From NCBI GenBank assembly GCA_006503475.1, contig RSEH01000147.1, forward strand, positions 56,667 to 120,666: a DNA stretch of 64,000 nt. Direction: 5' to 3'. The translations under genes were made by a program, and so were the position numbers. Below the pieces are notes generated by a model, which saw nothing but the letters and a program-made list of their open reading frames with translations, was not told the DNA's origin and did no database searches. Origin of the DNA: Stentor roeselii (Eukaryota > Ciliophora > Heterotrichea > Heterotrichida > Stentoridae). This document shows, one piece after another, positions 50,349 to 59,663 of this stretch (the stretch's first letter is position 1; every line of letters begins with the position of its first letter).

Positions 50349-51483
50349 CTAAAACAATAACATCCTTCAAATAACTCAAGTCCCTTCCCCACATGAAAGT
50401 GGCATGTCCAAACCTAAGTTCTTTATCAAAAACAACAGTCTTCTTATCTAAATTCTCCCTAAGCCACTGCACATCTTTACCATCAGCAAGTCGATCTAAA
50501 CTTCCTGAAAACAAAGCAACAGGTCCTTGAATTTTAGTAAAATTATAAACAGGAGGTTCAAAGCTTCCATATTTTTTCTTATTCTCCAAACTTCCATAAT
50601 CAAATTTCTTAACCTGGTAATTTTCATAGTTTACCATCTGTTGAAAGTGCTTCATGTTCATCACACTCGTGCCTCCTGTCTCATGAGCAAGGATCACAGG
50701 GAACCTTTCAACGTTATCGACTTCATCGACTTGCATATCAGCGTAAAATCCAATTACTTTATCACAAAATTCTCCAAATTTCTGACAGACTATGTAAAAT
50801 AACAGGTTTGTTTGCATGTTTGGAAGAAATTCATAAACGTTGTTCATTTCGAGGATGTCAAAAATTGGGAATTCTTTCATTTTTTTTAAAAAGTCGACTT
50901 CGATGTTTTTTACTGATGCCACTGGCCCGAGTGCTATGAAAATGTTGATTTTTTGAATAAATGACGGGTTTTCGGAGAGATGTGCGAACATTTGAAGTGA
51001 TCCTTGGGAATGTCCCACGTAGGTCAAACGGGATTGACTTGTCTTTGATAATACGAAGTTTATCATGGATGGAAGGTCGTAGTCTGCCATGTGCATCCAG
51101 GAGAATTCCCAGTATTCTTTGTCTTTTTGTGAATCTAACCATTTGTGACCTAGGCTGTGGAAACTGCCACGAGAGTTGCCTAACCAGATATCGAAACCTG
51201 CATCGCTTAAGATAAAGGCTGGCGCTGGTTCATTCATAATCCAAGTATCAGCCAAGTCAATCAGCCCATGCTGCAAGAAAACAACCGGTTTCTTTCCAAT
51301 TTTTTCCTTAACCCTTCCGGGAATTCTAAACAATGTCAGAATATACCCATCTTCAGTAGTGACTTCATAAGATTCAACAAGAAATCCCTTCGATTTGCAG
51401 ACTTCCTGAAAAGTTCTAAGGGCATCAAGATAGTCCTGAGCCAAACTAAGAGTAAGAAAAAAACTCACCATAATCCAAATCAT
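50335..51483 (-). CDS. secreted/lysosomal acid (gastric-type) lipase
   Basis: 382 residues. It starts with a hydrophobic signal peptide (MIWIMVSFFLTLSLA). Residues ~60-110 match the acid-lipase opening (PVVFLQHGLIDLADTW, FDIWLGNSRGS). The nucleophile elbow GHSQGS at ~155-160 is complete. The catalytic Asp is probably in SGSLDRLADGKDVQW and the His in RFGHATFMWG. The family hydrolyses triacylglycerols or cholesteryl esters in phagosomes or lysosomes. The length is normal. Stop TAG overlaps the last bases of the Myb gene. Confidence 0.92.
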   Translation of the reverse strand: MIWIMVSFFLTLSLAQDYLDALRTFQEVCKSKGFLVESYEVTTEDGYILTLFRIPGRVKEKIGKKPVVFLQHGLIDLADTWIMNEPAPAFILSDAGFDIWLGNSRGSFHSLGHKWLDSQKDKEYWEFSWMHMADYDLPSMINFVLSKTSQSRLTYVGHSQGSLQMFAHLSENPSFIQKINIFIALGPVASVKNIEVDFLKKMKEFPIFDILEMNNVYEFLPNMQTNLLFYIVCQKFGEFCDKVIGFYADMQVDEVDNVERFPVILAHETGGTSVMNMKHFQQMVNYENYQVKKFDYGSLENKKKYGSFEPPVYNFTKIQGPVALFSGSLDRLADGKDVQWLRENLDKKTVVFDKELRFGHATFMWGRDLSYLKDVIVLAKKY

Positions 51484-51502
51484 ATTTATTAGTCAATAAT
51501 AA

Positions 51503-52783
51503 ATGGAACAAAATAAAAACTCTTCCTTTATAAAAAGTTTGAGAAGCAACGTATTTGAAACTCTTATGAAAATCCAGAATGACAACCTTCAAGACCTAAA
51601 CTCGCCTAAAGCACTAGATTTGGCTTCTTTAATCAATCAGAAAAGTTCCCCATTGCCAGTTTCTCCCAGAAATCCTAAAAACCTTGAAAGAACTTTCGGA
51701 ATGAGTGATGTTCAACAGAATGCAAAAAGAAAAAATGAACAAAAAGTAGAGGAAAAGGACTTGAAGAATGCTAGACTTAAACACTTTCAGACTTCTGTTA
51801 ATGATGGAAGAATTTCACCAATGCAGAAATTTCCACAGGTGTTAAGTCCTGCATCTGAAATGGATTTAGAGGAAAGTGAACAAAGTTCTGGACATTGGAC
51901 TAGAGAAGATGTGTATATGCAAGGAATGCGAAAATCACCATCAGGGAACTATTTAAACACAAGTCGTGACTTATTAGATTACAAGAACCTATACGAAACC
52001 GAACTAAAAAACAAGCAATTCTTCCAAGAAAAGTACAAAACCGCCACAAAAGAAAACGAATCACTTAAAAGTGTCAATAATAGTCTCAAGGCCGAACTAG
52101 AACTCGAAAATTCCGCAAACGAGCAAAAAACTCTTCGTCTTTTAAACGAAATAAAACTCTTAAAATCCAAAACTCTTGAACTCGAGGCAAAACTTCGAAA
52201 AGCATCGAAACCGAAAGATCCAGTTCCTGAGATAAAAAAGTGGGGCGCTGAAGTGAACGAGAAAGAAATAGAAATAATGACCAAACAAGAGATTTACGAT
52301 CAACTTTTATTAATGAAGCAAAATAACGAAAAATTATCACAAAAAATACTGGACCAAGCCGATGAGTTATTCGAAAAAAACAACGAGTAATCCTCAATCA
52401 GAATAAAACAACTTTTAGCCCAAAAGTCAAGTCTTTTCAAAGAACTTAACAATTTACATGAGCAGAACTCAGAGTTAACAGGGACTCGTGAACATGTTTC
52501 TACTTTGATAAACATTATCAGGAAACTAAAAGGTAAAATTCACAACATCGCTGATATCTATAAAAAATTCAAAGGACATGAAGAAGAAAGTGTTGAAGAG
52601 AAAAATACTGATGAGGTCCTCGATTCAATCACTAGACTTTCAAACATCGTTGATAAAAAACTTCAGAATATTTCTCAGAAAAAGAGAAAAAATCAACTCG
52701 AACTTGTAAGATCTTTCGGCGGAAGCCAGTTGGTTTATCACTTGAAAGGCAAGATTGATAGTTTAATATCTAATAACACTTAA
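51503..52783 (+). CDS. coiled-coil protein, one 15-nt intron
   Basis: The frame from ATG 51503 joins the frame ending at 52783 by removing the 15-nt intron 52387-52401, giving 421 aa. An N-terminal disordered Ser/Pro region (~1-150) is followed by long coiled coils (KNKQFFQEKYKTATKENES, LLNEIKLLKSKTLELEAKL, IYDQLLLMKQNNEKLSQK). The C-terminal part has a helical segment ISQKKRKNQLELVRSFGG. No enzyme motif; probably cytoskeletal or centrosomal. Stop TAA. The last 14 bp overlap the convergent gene. Confidence 0.82.
52387..52401 (+). other. 15-nt intron in coiled-coil gene
   Basis: GTAATCCTCAATCAG. Removes an in-frame TAA and joins KNNE to IKQLLAQK. Confidence 0.88.
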
Positions 52784-53378
52784 AAAGACTGCTCAAATCT
52801 TCCTTTTCTCTTAAAAATTTCAGTTGTTCTGAAGTTTCTCGACTTTGTTGACTCATACGTCGAATCATCAAAGACTTCTCCTGGTTTGACTGTTTTTTCA
52901 AAGAAATCTCGGCAAGGATCTCTCGCTGAAGGCTTTGTAAAGAATCGATTCGATTTTCAATGTTTTTTAATGAAGACTTCTCACATTCGAATTCTTCTGT
53001 CATTTTCAAGTAGTTTCCCTTTAAAGACTCGTATTTTGTGGAAAGTTTTTCTTTTAAGGATGACTTGAAGTTGTCTTGTTCTGTTGTTGAGGAGGAAGAC
53101 AGAGATTTTTGGGATTCTAAAATTTTTTGAAGGGACTGTACGGATGATGTGTTTTGGAGAAGGGTCGATATTGAAGAGGATATTTTTTCTGAGTTTTCTT
53201 TTAGAAGAGATGGAACTGGATTGTTCTCTTTGGAGGATGTACTGACTCGCATTTTGGAATTTGAATGGACTTTTGAACCGGCTAGATTCGAGGCTTTGAA
53301 TCTGAAGGACTTTGGGATATGGTCTATGCAACGGGCTGGAGCTCTTGGGAAGATTGGAAGTGAACTTTTTCGAGACAT
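52770..53378 (-). CDS. coiled-coil protein, 202 aa
   Basis: An N-terminal basic/Ser-rich region (MSRKSSLPIFPRAPAR, KMRVSTSSKENNPVPSLL) is followed by a coiled coil from ~95 on (FKSSLKEKLSTKYESLKG, NIENRIDSLQSLQREIL). Domain family not recognised. The stop (TAG) overlaps the convergent gene's 3' end by 14 bp. Confidence 0.65.
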   Translation of the reverse strand: MSRKSSLPIFPRAPARCIDHIPKSFRFKASNLAGSKVHSNSKMRVSTSSKENNPVPSLLKENSEKISSSISTLLQNTSSVQSLQKILESQKSLSSSSTTEQDNFKSSLKEKLSTKYESLKGNYLKMTEEFECEKSSLKNIENRIDSLQSLQREILAEISLKKQSNQEKSLMIRRMSQQSRETSEQLKFLREKEDLSSLFKCY

Positions 53379-53524
53379 TTATCATTTTGAATAAATTTCA
53401 CTAGGATTTTAAAAAAGTTTAGCGGAATCGAAATGCAATCATTAATAAATTATTTGAATTTACATATTTCAACACTTATAATCCAAACATTCAACAAGTG
53501 ATATCTCTAATTATTATTTATAAA

Positions 53525-54799
53525 TTAAACAGGTTCCAGCGCCGTACCAGCCCTGATTTTCGCAACATAATTCCTATCAATCCCATTCGGCACTCGATTC
53601 CTGAAGTTAATACTAGTATCCCTAAAATTCCTAGTAGTAATCTGAGCCTTCGGCGAGTTACTCTGGGCATAAATTCTAATTCTCTGAGTATTTTGACTGA
53701 AATTATTATTTCTCGACTCTTCTTCATGATTGTAAAGTTTTTTAATACGTGCATTGACCGAGTTCCTTTGTGCGATTTTCGCAATTGTTTTAACAGGCTT
53801 TGATTCTTTCTGGGCTCTCATCAAGAGAATGAAATAAGTGGCAGTGTGGTTGTTGAACTTGTTGCCTGCCAGACATTCTCGAGTGTATTCTGTGTCAAGG
53901 CCTAACTTTTGCATGCTTTTAAGGACTTCTTCGTCGGATTTGTTTAAGTAGCTGATGCTTTTTTGCATCGTTGGATTACTGAACTTGTTGAACCAGGAGT
54001 GTGACCTGATCTTGTCTAGGGTTAGACGGTTTTCAGGAGAGATGTTTAGGATTTTTTTCATTAGGTCTTGTGCTTCGATACTCACCCATTTTGCGCATTT
54101 GTAGTGACCTGACATTATTTTTTTGTAGAGGACTGATGTGTTTGGGTCTTCGAAGGGTAGGTACCCACAAATCATAGCAAACAAAATAATTCCACAACTC
54201 CAAACATCCACACTTTTCCCCTTATACTTTTTTCCAGCAATCATTTCAGGAGCAGCATAGCAAGGTGATCCACAGGCCGTTTTCAGTAAATCATTTCCAT
54301 TATCCAAGAAGCTAAGTCCAAAATCGACGATCTTAATATTGTTATTTTCATCCAGTAGTAAGTTTTCCGGTTTCAAGTCTCTATGAATGACGTTAATTTT
54401 ATGCAAATATTCAAGTCCAGCCAATATCTGCGAGTAAAAATGCCCAGCTTGTTCTTCAGTGAGTCTCGACCTGGCAACAATATAATCAAACAGTTCTCCG
54501 CAAGGTACAAATTCCATGATCAAGAAGATAGTCTTCGAAGTTTCAATGATTTCATAAAGTTTCACAATGTTTGGATGGTTCACCAACTTCAAAATTCGAA
54601 TTTCACGTGAGACTCTTTCAACATCTGAAGAGTCTTTTATACGACTTTTTTCTAATACTTTTATTGCAACCTTTTCACCTGTCGGCCCGTGAATACCTAG
54701 CTTCACCTTTCCGAAGGTGCCTTTGCCGATTGTCTTTCCTAGAAGGTACTGACCGACTTTCACTGAGTTTTGGATTTTCGACCTCTCTGCGTCGAGCAT
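53525..54799 (-). CDS. SNF1/AMPK-type Ser/Thr kinase
   Basis: 424 residues. The kinase domain (~15-270) has GKGTFGKVKLGIHGPTGE, VAIKVLEKS, HRDLKPENLLLDE, DFGLSFL, an activation loop with LKTACGSPCYAAPEM and GKSVDVWSCGIILF. LKTACGSP.YAAPE is the SNF1/AMPK-alpha signature with the Thr target of LKB1-type kinases. Residues ~290-335 (NKSDEEVLKSMQKLGLD, TATYFILLM) form a UBA-like region as in AMPK. The C-terminus is Arg/Asn-rich. It is an energy-sensing or polarity-type kinase by family. Stop TAA. Confidence 0.93.
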   Translation of the reverse strand: MLDAERSKIQNSVKVGQYLLGKTIGKGTFGKVKLGIHGPTGEKVAIKVLEKSRIKDSSDVERVSREIRILKLVNHPNIVKLYEIIETSKTIFLIMEFVPCGELFDYIVARSRLTEEQAGHFYSQILAGLEYLHKINVIHRDLKPENLLLDENNNIKIVDFGLSFLDNGNDLLKTACGSPCYAAPEMIAGKKYKGKSVDVWSCGIILFAMICGYLPFEDPNTSVLYKKIMSGHYKCAKWVSIEAQDLMKKILNISPENRLTLDKIRSHSWFNKFSNPTMQKSISYLNKSDEEVLKSMQKLGLDTEYTRECLAGNKFNNHTATYFILLMRAQKESKPVKTIAKIAQRNSVNARIKKLYNHEEESRNNNFSQNTQRIRIYAQSNSPKAQITTRNFRDTSINFRNRVPNGIDRNYVAKIRAGTALEPV

Positions 54800-55576
54800 T
54801 TTGAAATTAGAATAAGGGTTGATAATTAAGGAATTGGATTTTAGAGATGGAGGATGTTTGGAGTTGCTCGGATTTTGGTTTATTGGGTGGTGAGGTTTTT
54901 TTTGGATTTTTGGGGAATTTTTAGGTGATTTTGGGTTTAGGGATTTTTGGGTTTTTTATAGGGAGCGAAGGGTTTATAGTTGGATTAAGTTTTTAGTGGG
55001 TTTTATAGGGAATTTTAGGGTAAGGAATAGGGTTGGTTTAAGGATTTATTTAGATATTTATTTAGATTGGAAAGGTTTTGATGATTATATTTGTTTTTTC
55101 TTTTTAGTATTTTGATTTTGGGATAGTTTGAATCTAGAAAAGTTGGATTTGGTTTTTTTAATATTAATTTTGATAGAGTAAAAATAATATATTTGTATTG
55201 ATTAATTAAAAATTTATAACCTTGTACCTAATATTTTAGTTAATAACTATATACTTGCTTGCATTAATGATTGAATTTTCAAATAAATAAAAAAAATCTT
55301 CTGCTAATAAACATCAAATCATCAGTAAATTGCTAAATATTTTTAAATTAAATCAAACTATATAGTTTTTCAATATAAGCCATACTTATGATTAATGAAT
55401 TTTATATTATAAATTATTTCTCCTCTTTCTTGAAGCTGCTTAAATTATTAAATAAATTATTTTTTAACATTAGTATACAAATGAAAAAGTTTATAGTTTA
55501 ACGCCAGTTGTTTACAGATCATGAATATCTCTTAAACTTTAAATAAAAACTCTAATGTCATAATTTTAATCTAATC
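54800..55576. other. 777-bp intergenic region; first 300 bp strongly G/T-rich on plus strand
   Basis: 54840-55100 is unusually G+T-rich on the plus strand (C+A-rich as the promoter side of the kinase gene), with runs such as TTTTTTGGATTTTTGGGGAA. The remainder is AT-rich. No ORF, tRNA or tandem array is clear. Confidence 0.5.
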
Positions 55577-58500
55577 TTATAATTGAGCTGATTGTGGAAT
55601 CGTTTCTGGAAAGGCTTTTGTGTTAAATCTTAAAATTTTTCTCCTGTTATTAAACAGAGTATCAATAATCTCCCGTGTCCTAAAAACCTTTTCAGAAAAA
55701 ATTTTTTTTTGATGTTTTGCTTTAAATTTCTCAAAATATCCTTCAAACACGCCCATTAACAAGGCAAACATCTCCATAATTCCAAAAGTCGACCCAATAA
55801 GTGCTCCAAGATAAAGAAAAAGTGACGAAGTAATGTTCCTAGCAGTGACAAGAGCAGTGTTGCTTTTTATCATTTGAATATGAATGTTCACAGTAGAGTC
55901 AGTATACATTCTAATTAAGTTTACCCTTGACTATCGATTGTAGATCCGATTGTGTGACTATTTGTATCGAATAGATGATATCCAGTTGATTTACTTGGCC
56001 ATTCTGAAGAATCTGAAGAAAATATCTGAGTAATTATTACTGAAGGAATCAGCTCAAACTTAAAAATGGAAGGACTCCCTCCTTTAAAGATCAAAGTTTC
56101 ATTTTCCGGAGATATGTTAATAAAAACTTTGCTCTCTGCTTCTGGAATAGAAGACGAAATCGAGACATTTAATGAAATCGAGCTCGAATAAGCCAGAATA
56201 TCATTGAAGATCATAATGATAGTTCCATCAGAAACAAGGTCAAAATTGCTAAATTTTCTAATAATCAAGCAATCATCTCCTATCTGTTCACATTTAGTTG
56301 AAGAGTCCTTATATTTTACCCCACTTTCATTAAAGTACTTTTCATTCATGCATTCATTGTTGCCTGTTGTGCAAGTAGTTGAAAAACTGTTGAGTCTCAA
56401 GTGAATCGTTAAAATCTCTGAAATTATTTTTTCTTGTCTAATAATACTAGGGACCAAGGTTTTAGTTTCCGTGATATTCCCAGTAAAATACAGGTAAAGG
56501 CCGAAGAACACTGATATAAAAGCAAATAAAATAAAAACAGATGAAAAAATTCCTCCAATAATAGTTTTTCTGAAAACAACTGGGTGATTTAAAGGATTTT
56601 CATGTTTATCAGTGAAAATATCAAAAAATTTGATAATTTTTCTGAACCTTTCCGATGATATTAGTAGAAAAATTATAAACAAGTAAAAAATAATGCAAAC
56701 TCCGAGTACTTGGTACATAAAATTCTCGTATTTTTCGTTATCGCTTGACCAAGACTCGGGCTGTAGACTTTGGTTCTCATGACTTATAGGCTTTGACTTT
56801 GGCATCTTTGACCCAATTGGACAAAATGTGTTAACTGGGCAGATTTTACAGTAAGTTGCTCCTAAATGATCGTTGAAAGTTCCGTAATCGCAAAACCAGC
56901 ATTTGACTACACTTGAAGCTCCATAAATATTTGAAAAAGTACCTGCTGGGCAAGGTATACAAGTTTCATTCATGAAATATGTTCCAGGTTGGCATAGTTT
57001 GCAGGTTTTTTCGAAAATACCGTTTAAACAAGACATTTTTACCTCTCCGGTGTTGAAGGAAAACTTGTACAGGGAGTTGGTTCCGTCATTTTTTAGTCTT
57101 GAATTGAAAAAACTTTTGACTCCTCCGAAGATGTACAGGGAATCTAGAACTTGAACTGATGAGTGGGAAAAGAGTCCAAAAGAATCTGAAAATGAATAGT
57201 GTTTTGAATGATTAGTTTTTATGTTGAATGAATAGATTGAGTTGGACACTCTTTTAGCATCAGTTAATCCTCCAATTATATGAAACCAGTCATTATCAAC
57301 AACCAGATCAAAAAACGAAGGAAAAAGAATTCCAGAACAATTTAAAACCTTTGCATTCACCTTCAATTCTTCAGTAAACAATTGAGAAAATTCAATTTTT
57401 ATGATAGAATTAATAGGATTATGCTGTTTTGTACTTCCACCCACCAGGAAAACTTCAAAATTTTTTCCAACTTCTCTAGAAAAGCACTTAAACCCAATCA
57501 TTTCTTGTGGAAGTTTATAGTTTACTACATATTCCTTATAATTCGAATAGTCAAAAACCACAATATCCCTAAAGACCTGAAAATCATTTTCTCCTCCAAT
57601 AATGAACAACTTACTCTCATAGGTAACAAAACAGCTTCCAAATCTGGGGAATTTTTCGAAAAAAGGAACAGGAAACTCAACCCACAAGTTTCTGCTGATA
57701 TCATATAAATACTGGTCTGAAAAAATCGAGCTTCCGTCTCGGCCTCCATAGAAAAGAAAGCCTAGATGTCTTAAATTAAGTGAAGCCATTAGTTCTCTTC
57801 CTTTAGGGGCTACCCCATCTGGATTCATCTCTGTCCATTCAAAAATATTAAAATTGAACTTTCAGACATCATTTAAGTACTTTTTTTCATTTGTAACTCC
57901 TCCAAATATGTATATTTCGTTGTCGAGGGCGTAGCTTAAGTGGTTTTTACGTGGTTCAGGAGCCTTTGTTGGCGGTAACACTTGAGTTCTGGAAAGGACA
58001 TCAGAGTTTAGGTTGTATTTTTGAATTGAATTTTCTAGACTAGTCGAAGTGCTGCCTGATATGAAGTAAAAGTAAGGACTTATCAGCATTGTACTTGAAC
58101 CTTGACGAAAGTCTTCAAGACTCATTTCTTGAATGTTCCAGATGTTCTTTTGGAATGAATACGTTAGAATACTTGCGAGTCTTTCAAGTCCTGCGCTAAT
58201 CCCAAAGAAAATAAAGAGATTATCTTTGAAGACTGTTGATTTATGGTCTCGTCTGCCGTCTGGCTTGTATCCCGCTGTTTCTATCTCGAACCACCTCAAA
58301 AGCTTCAAATCGAAACGAAAGAAGTACTTCCCTGTGTCCATCTTAGGAATCCCGAAAACAAAAAGACTCTCATTAAAATAGTCAATCGAATGACCAGTTA
58401 TTTCTCCAGGTCCTTCTCCATCGTATTCAACTTCTTCCACATTCATACTTTCAACATCAAGCCTAAATTTAACTTACAAGTAAAGTCTCTTTGAATCTCC

Positions 58501-58992
58501 TTCATTCCCTATTCCACCATGAATCCCTAGAATACTTTTTCCATTGTAAGAAAAAAAGGTTGAAGCTGAATCAACAAAAGCATCAATTTTTTTTCCTGTG
58601 AGAGTTTCCAGTTGCCACTCTTGAGATTGTAAGTCAAAACTGTAACAATCAGAAAATAGTTGGCTTTGGGTCGACCCGAAGAACAGAAAAAATTTCTGGT
58701 TGAAGATGAAAGATGTTGAAGAATGAAGACCAGGTGGAGAAAGTGATGACTTTGATTTGAACTCACCCCACTTTGAGGAATTGAAGTCGAAGTAGTGAAG
58801 AGTAGAAAAAATCGATGAAAAATCGGTATTTGTCCCTCCGAAGACTATGGCTTGGGATTTATCTTGGTAGTATGATGCTGTGCTGAAGATTGAACTTGAG
58901 GGAGTAGAGATTGATGATAGAATTTCATGGAACTCGAAACTCTTTACAGTATTGAAAAAAAAAATATACGTAACTAGTTGAGTTACTGACAT
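55577..58992 (-). CDS. kelch-repeat / Cys-rich / multi-TM receptor-like protein, copy A, with an in-frame TGA
   Basis: The coding path uses a 15-nt intron at 58463-58477 and a 14-nt intron at 55911-55924, and crosses one in-frame TGA at 57862-57864. The TGA aligns with a Trp codon (NDLWKFN) in copy B. The path is ~1128 codons. Domains in order: signal peptide (MSVTQLVTYIFFF), ~eight kelch-like blades (~25-395: AIVFGGTNTDF, NEIYIFGGVTNE, SKLFIIGGEND, DSLYIFGGVKS), Cys-rich repeats of GCC2/GCC3 type (CKLCQPGTYF, CIPCPAGTFS, CWFCDYGTF, CPVNTFCPIGS), TM1, TM2, an extracellular loop domain, and TM3 with a helical tail. Probably a cell-surface protein. It is the tandem copy of the gene at 59664. 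Confidence 0.8.
55911..55924 (-). other. 14-nt intron, kelch copy A
   Basis: On the minus strand GTAAACTTAATTAG. The 14-nt length is required by the frame change; the peptide across the junction (..YTDSTV..) matches copy B. Confidence 0.82.
57862..57864 (-). other. in-frame TGA at a Trp position, kelch copy A
   Basis: Reading continues in the same frame for 635 more codons. Copy B has TGG here (NDLWKFN versus NDV-stop-KFN). No other lesion is seen. Confidence 0.85.
58057..58917 (-). repeat. near-identical tract shared with kelch copy B (62144-63004)
   Basis: About 860 bp differ at only a handful of positions from 62144-63004, while coding sequence on both sides is clearly diverged. It includes the conserved 15-nt intron. 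Confidence 0.9.
58463..58477 (-). other. 15-nt intron, kelch copy A
   Basis: On the minus strand GTAAGTTAAATTTAG; identical in copy B (62550-62564). Removes an in-frame TAA. Confidence 0.92.
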
Positions 58993-59663
58993 TTTTATAT
59001 TACTTTGTTACAGATTTGCAAAGTTTAAAATTATTTTATCAAATAAGTTTCAATAGCTCAATCATATTTGCGCTCGAATTTTCTTTCAAATCTTTCATAA
59101 ATTGGAAAAGCTTGTATATTTTTAGTATTTTCTGATATTTCTTAATACTCAGTTAAATTATGAACATAAAGTTTAAGGGAGTGTTTTTAAATATCATACC
59201 AATTTTAATAAGAAAAAAATCCTAGCTTTAACATTTATGCTTATATTTTCCTTTTTATTGTTTAAATTTGTTATATGTACTAAATTAACTGCAGATTTGT
59301 TTAAGGTTATAATTGTAATTTCTGAAGCCATTCTATATCTTCATTTTTCCAAATTAGGAGTAAAATTCCTTAATTTTCATTATTGGGCTTCTAATTTATA
59401 AAGTGAAATATATACTCTTAATAGGCCTTTTTTATAATGTTCTAGTGATAGTGAACAAAGATTTAATTAGAAGTAAGAATTTATATTTGTTATCACAATT
59501 AAAGCATATCTTTTTTGGCTTTCAGTAATTTAGATGGAAAGATAATTATAAGATACTGAATAACTTTTAATTCAAGCAATTTAATCAACTATTATTCTTG
59601 AAATCTTGATGATTATTCTTCATATTTTCAAAATTTTATACTAATCCATATTATCTTCTAATT
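58993..59663. other. 671-bp AT-rich gap between kelch copies
   Basis: No ORF, repeat or RNA gene seen. Confidence 0.5.

Noticed and set aside
54840-55100. G/T-rich stretch resembling degenerate telomeric repeat
   Set aside because: No regular repeat unit is present, and genes continue on both sides.
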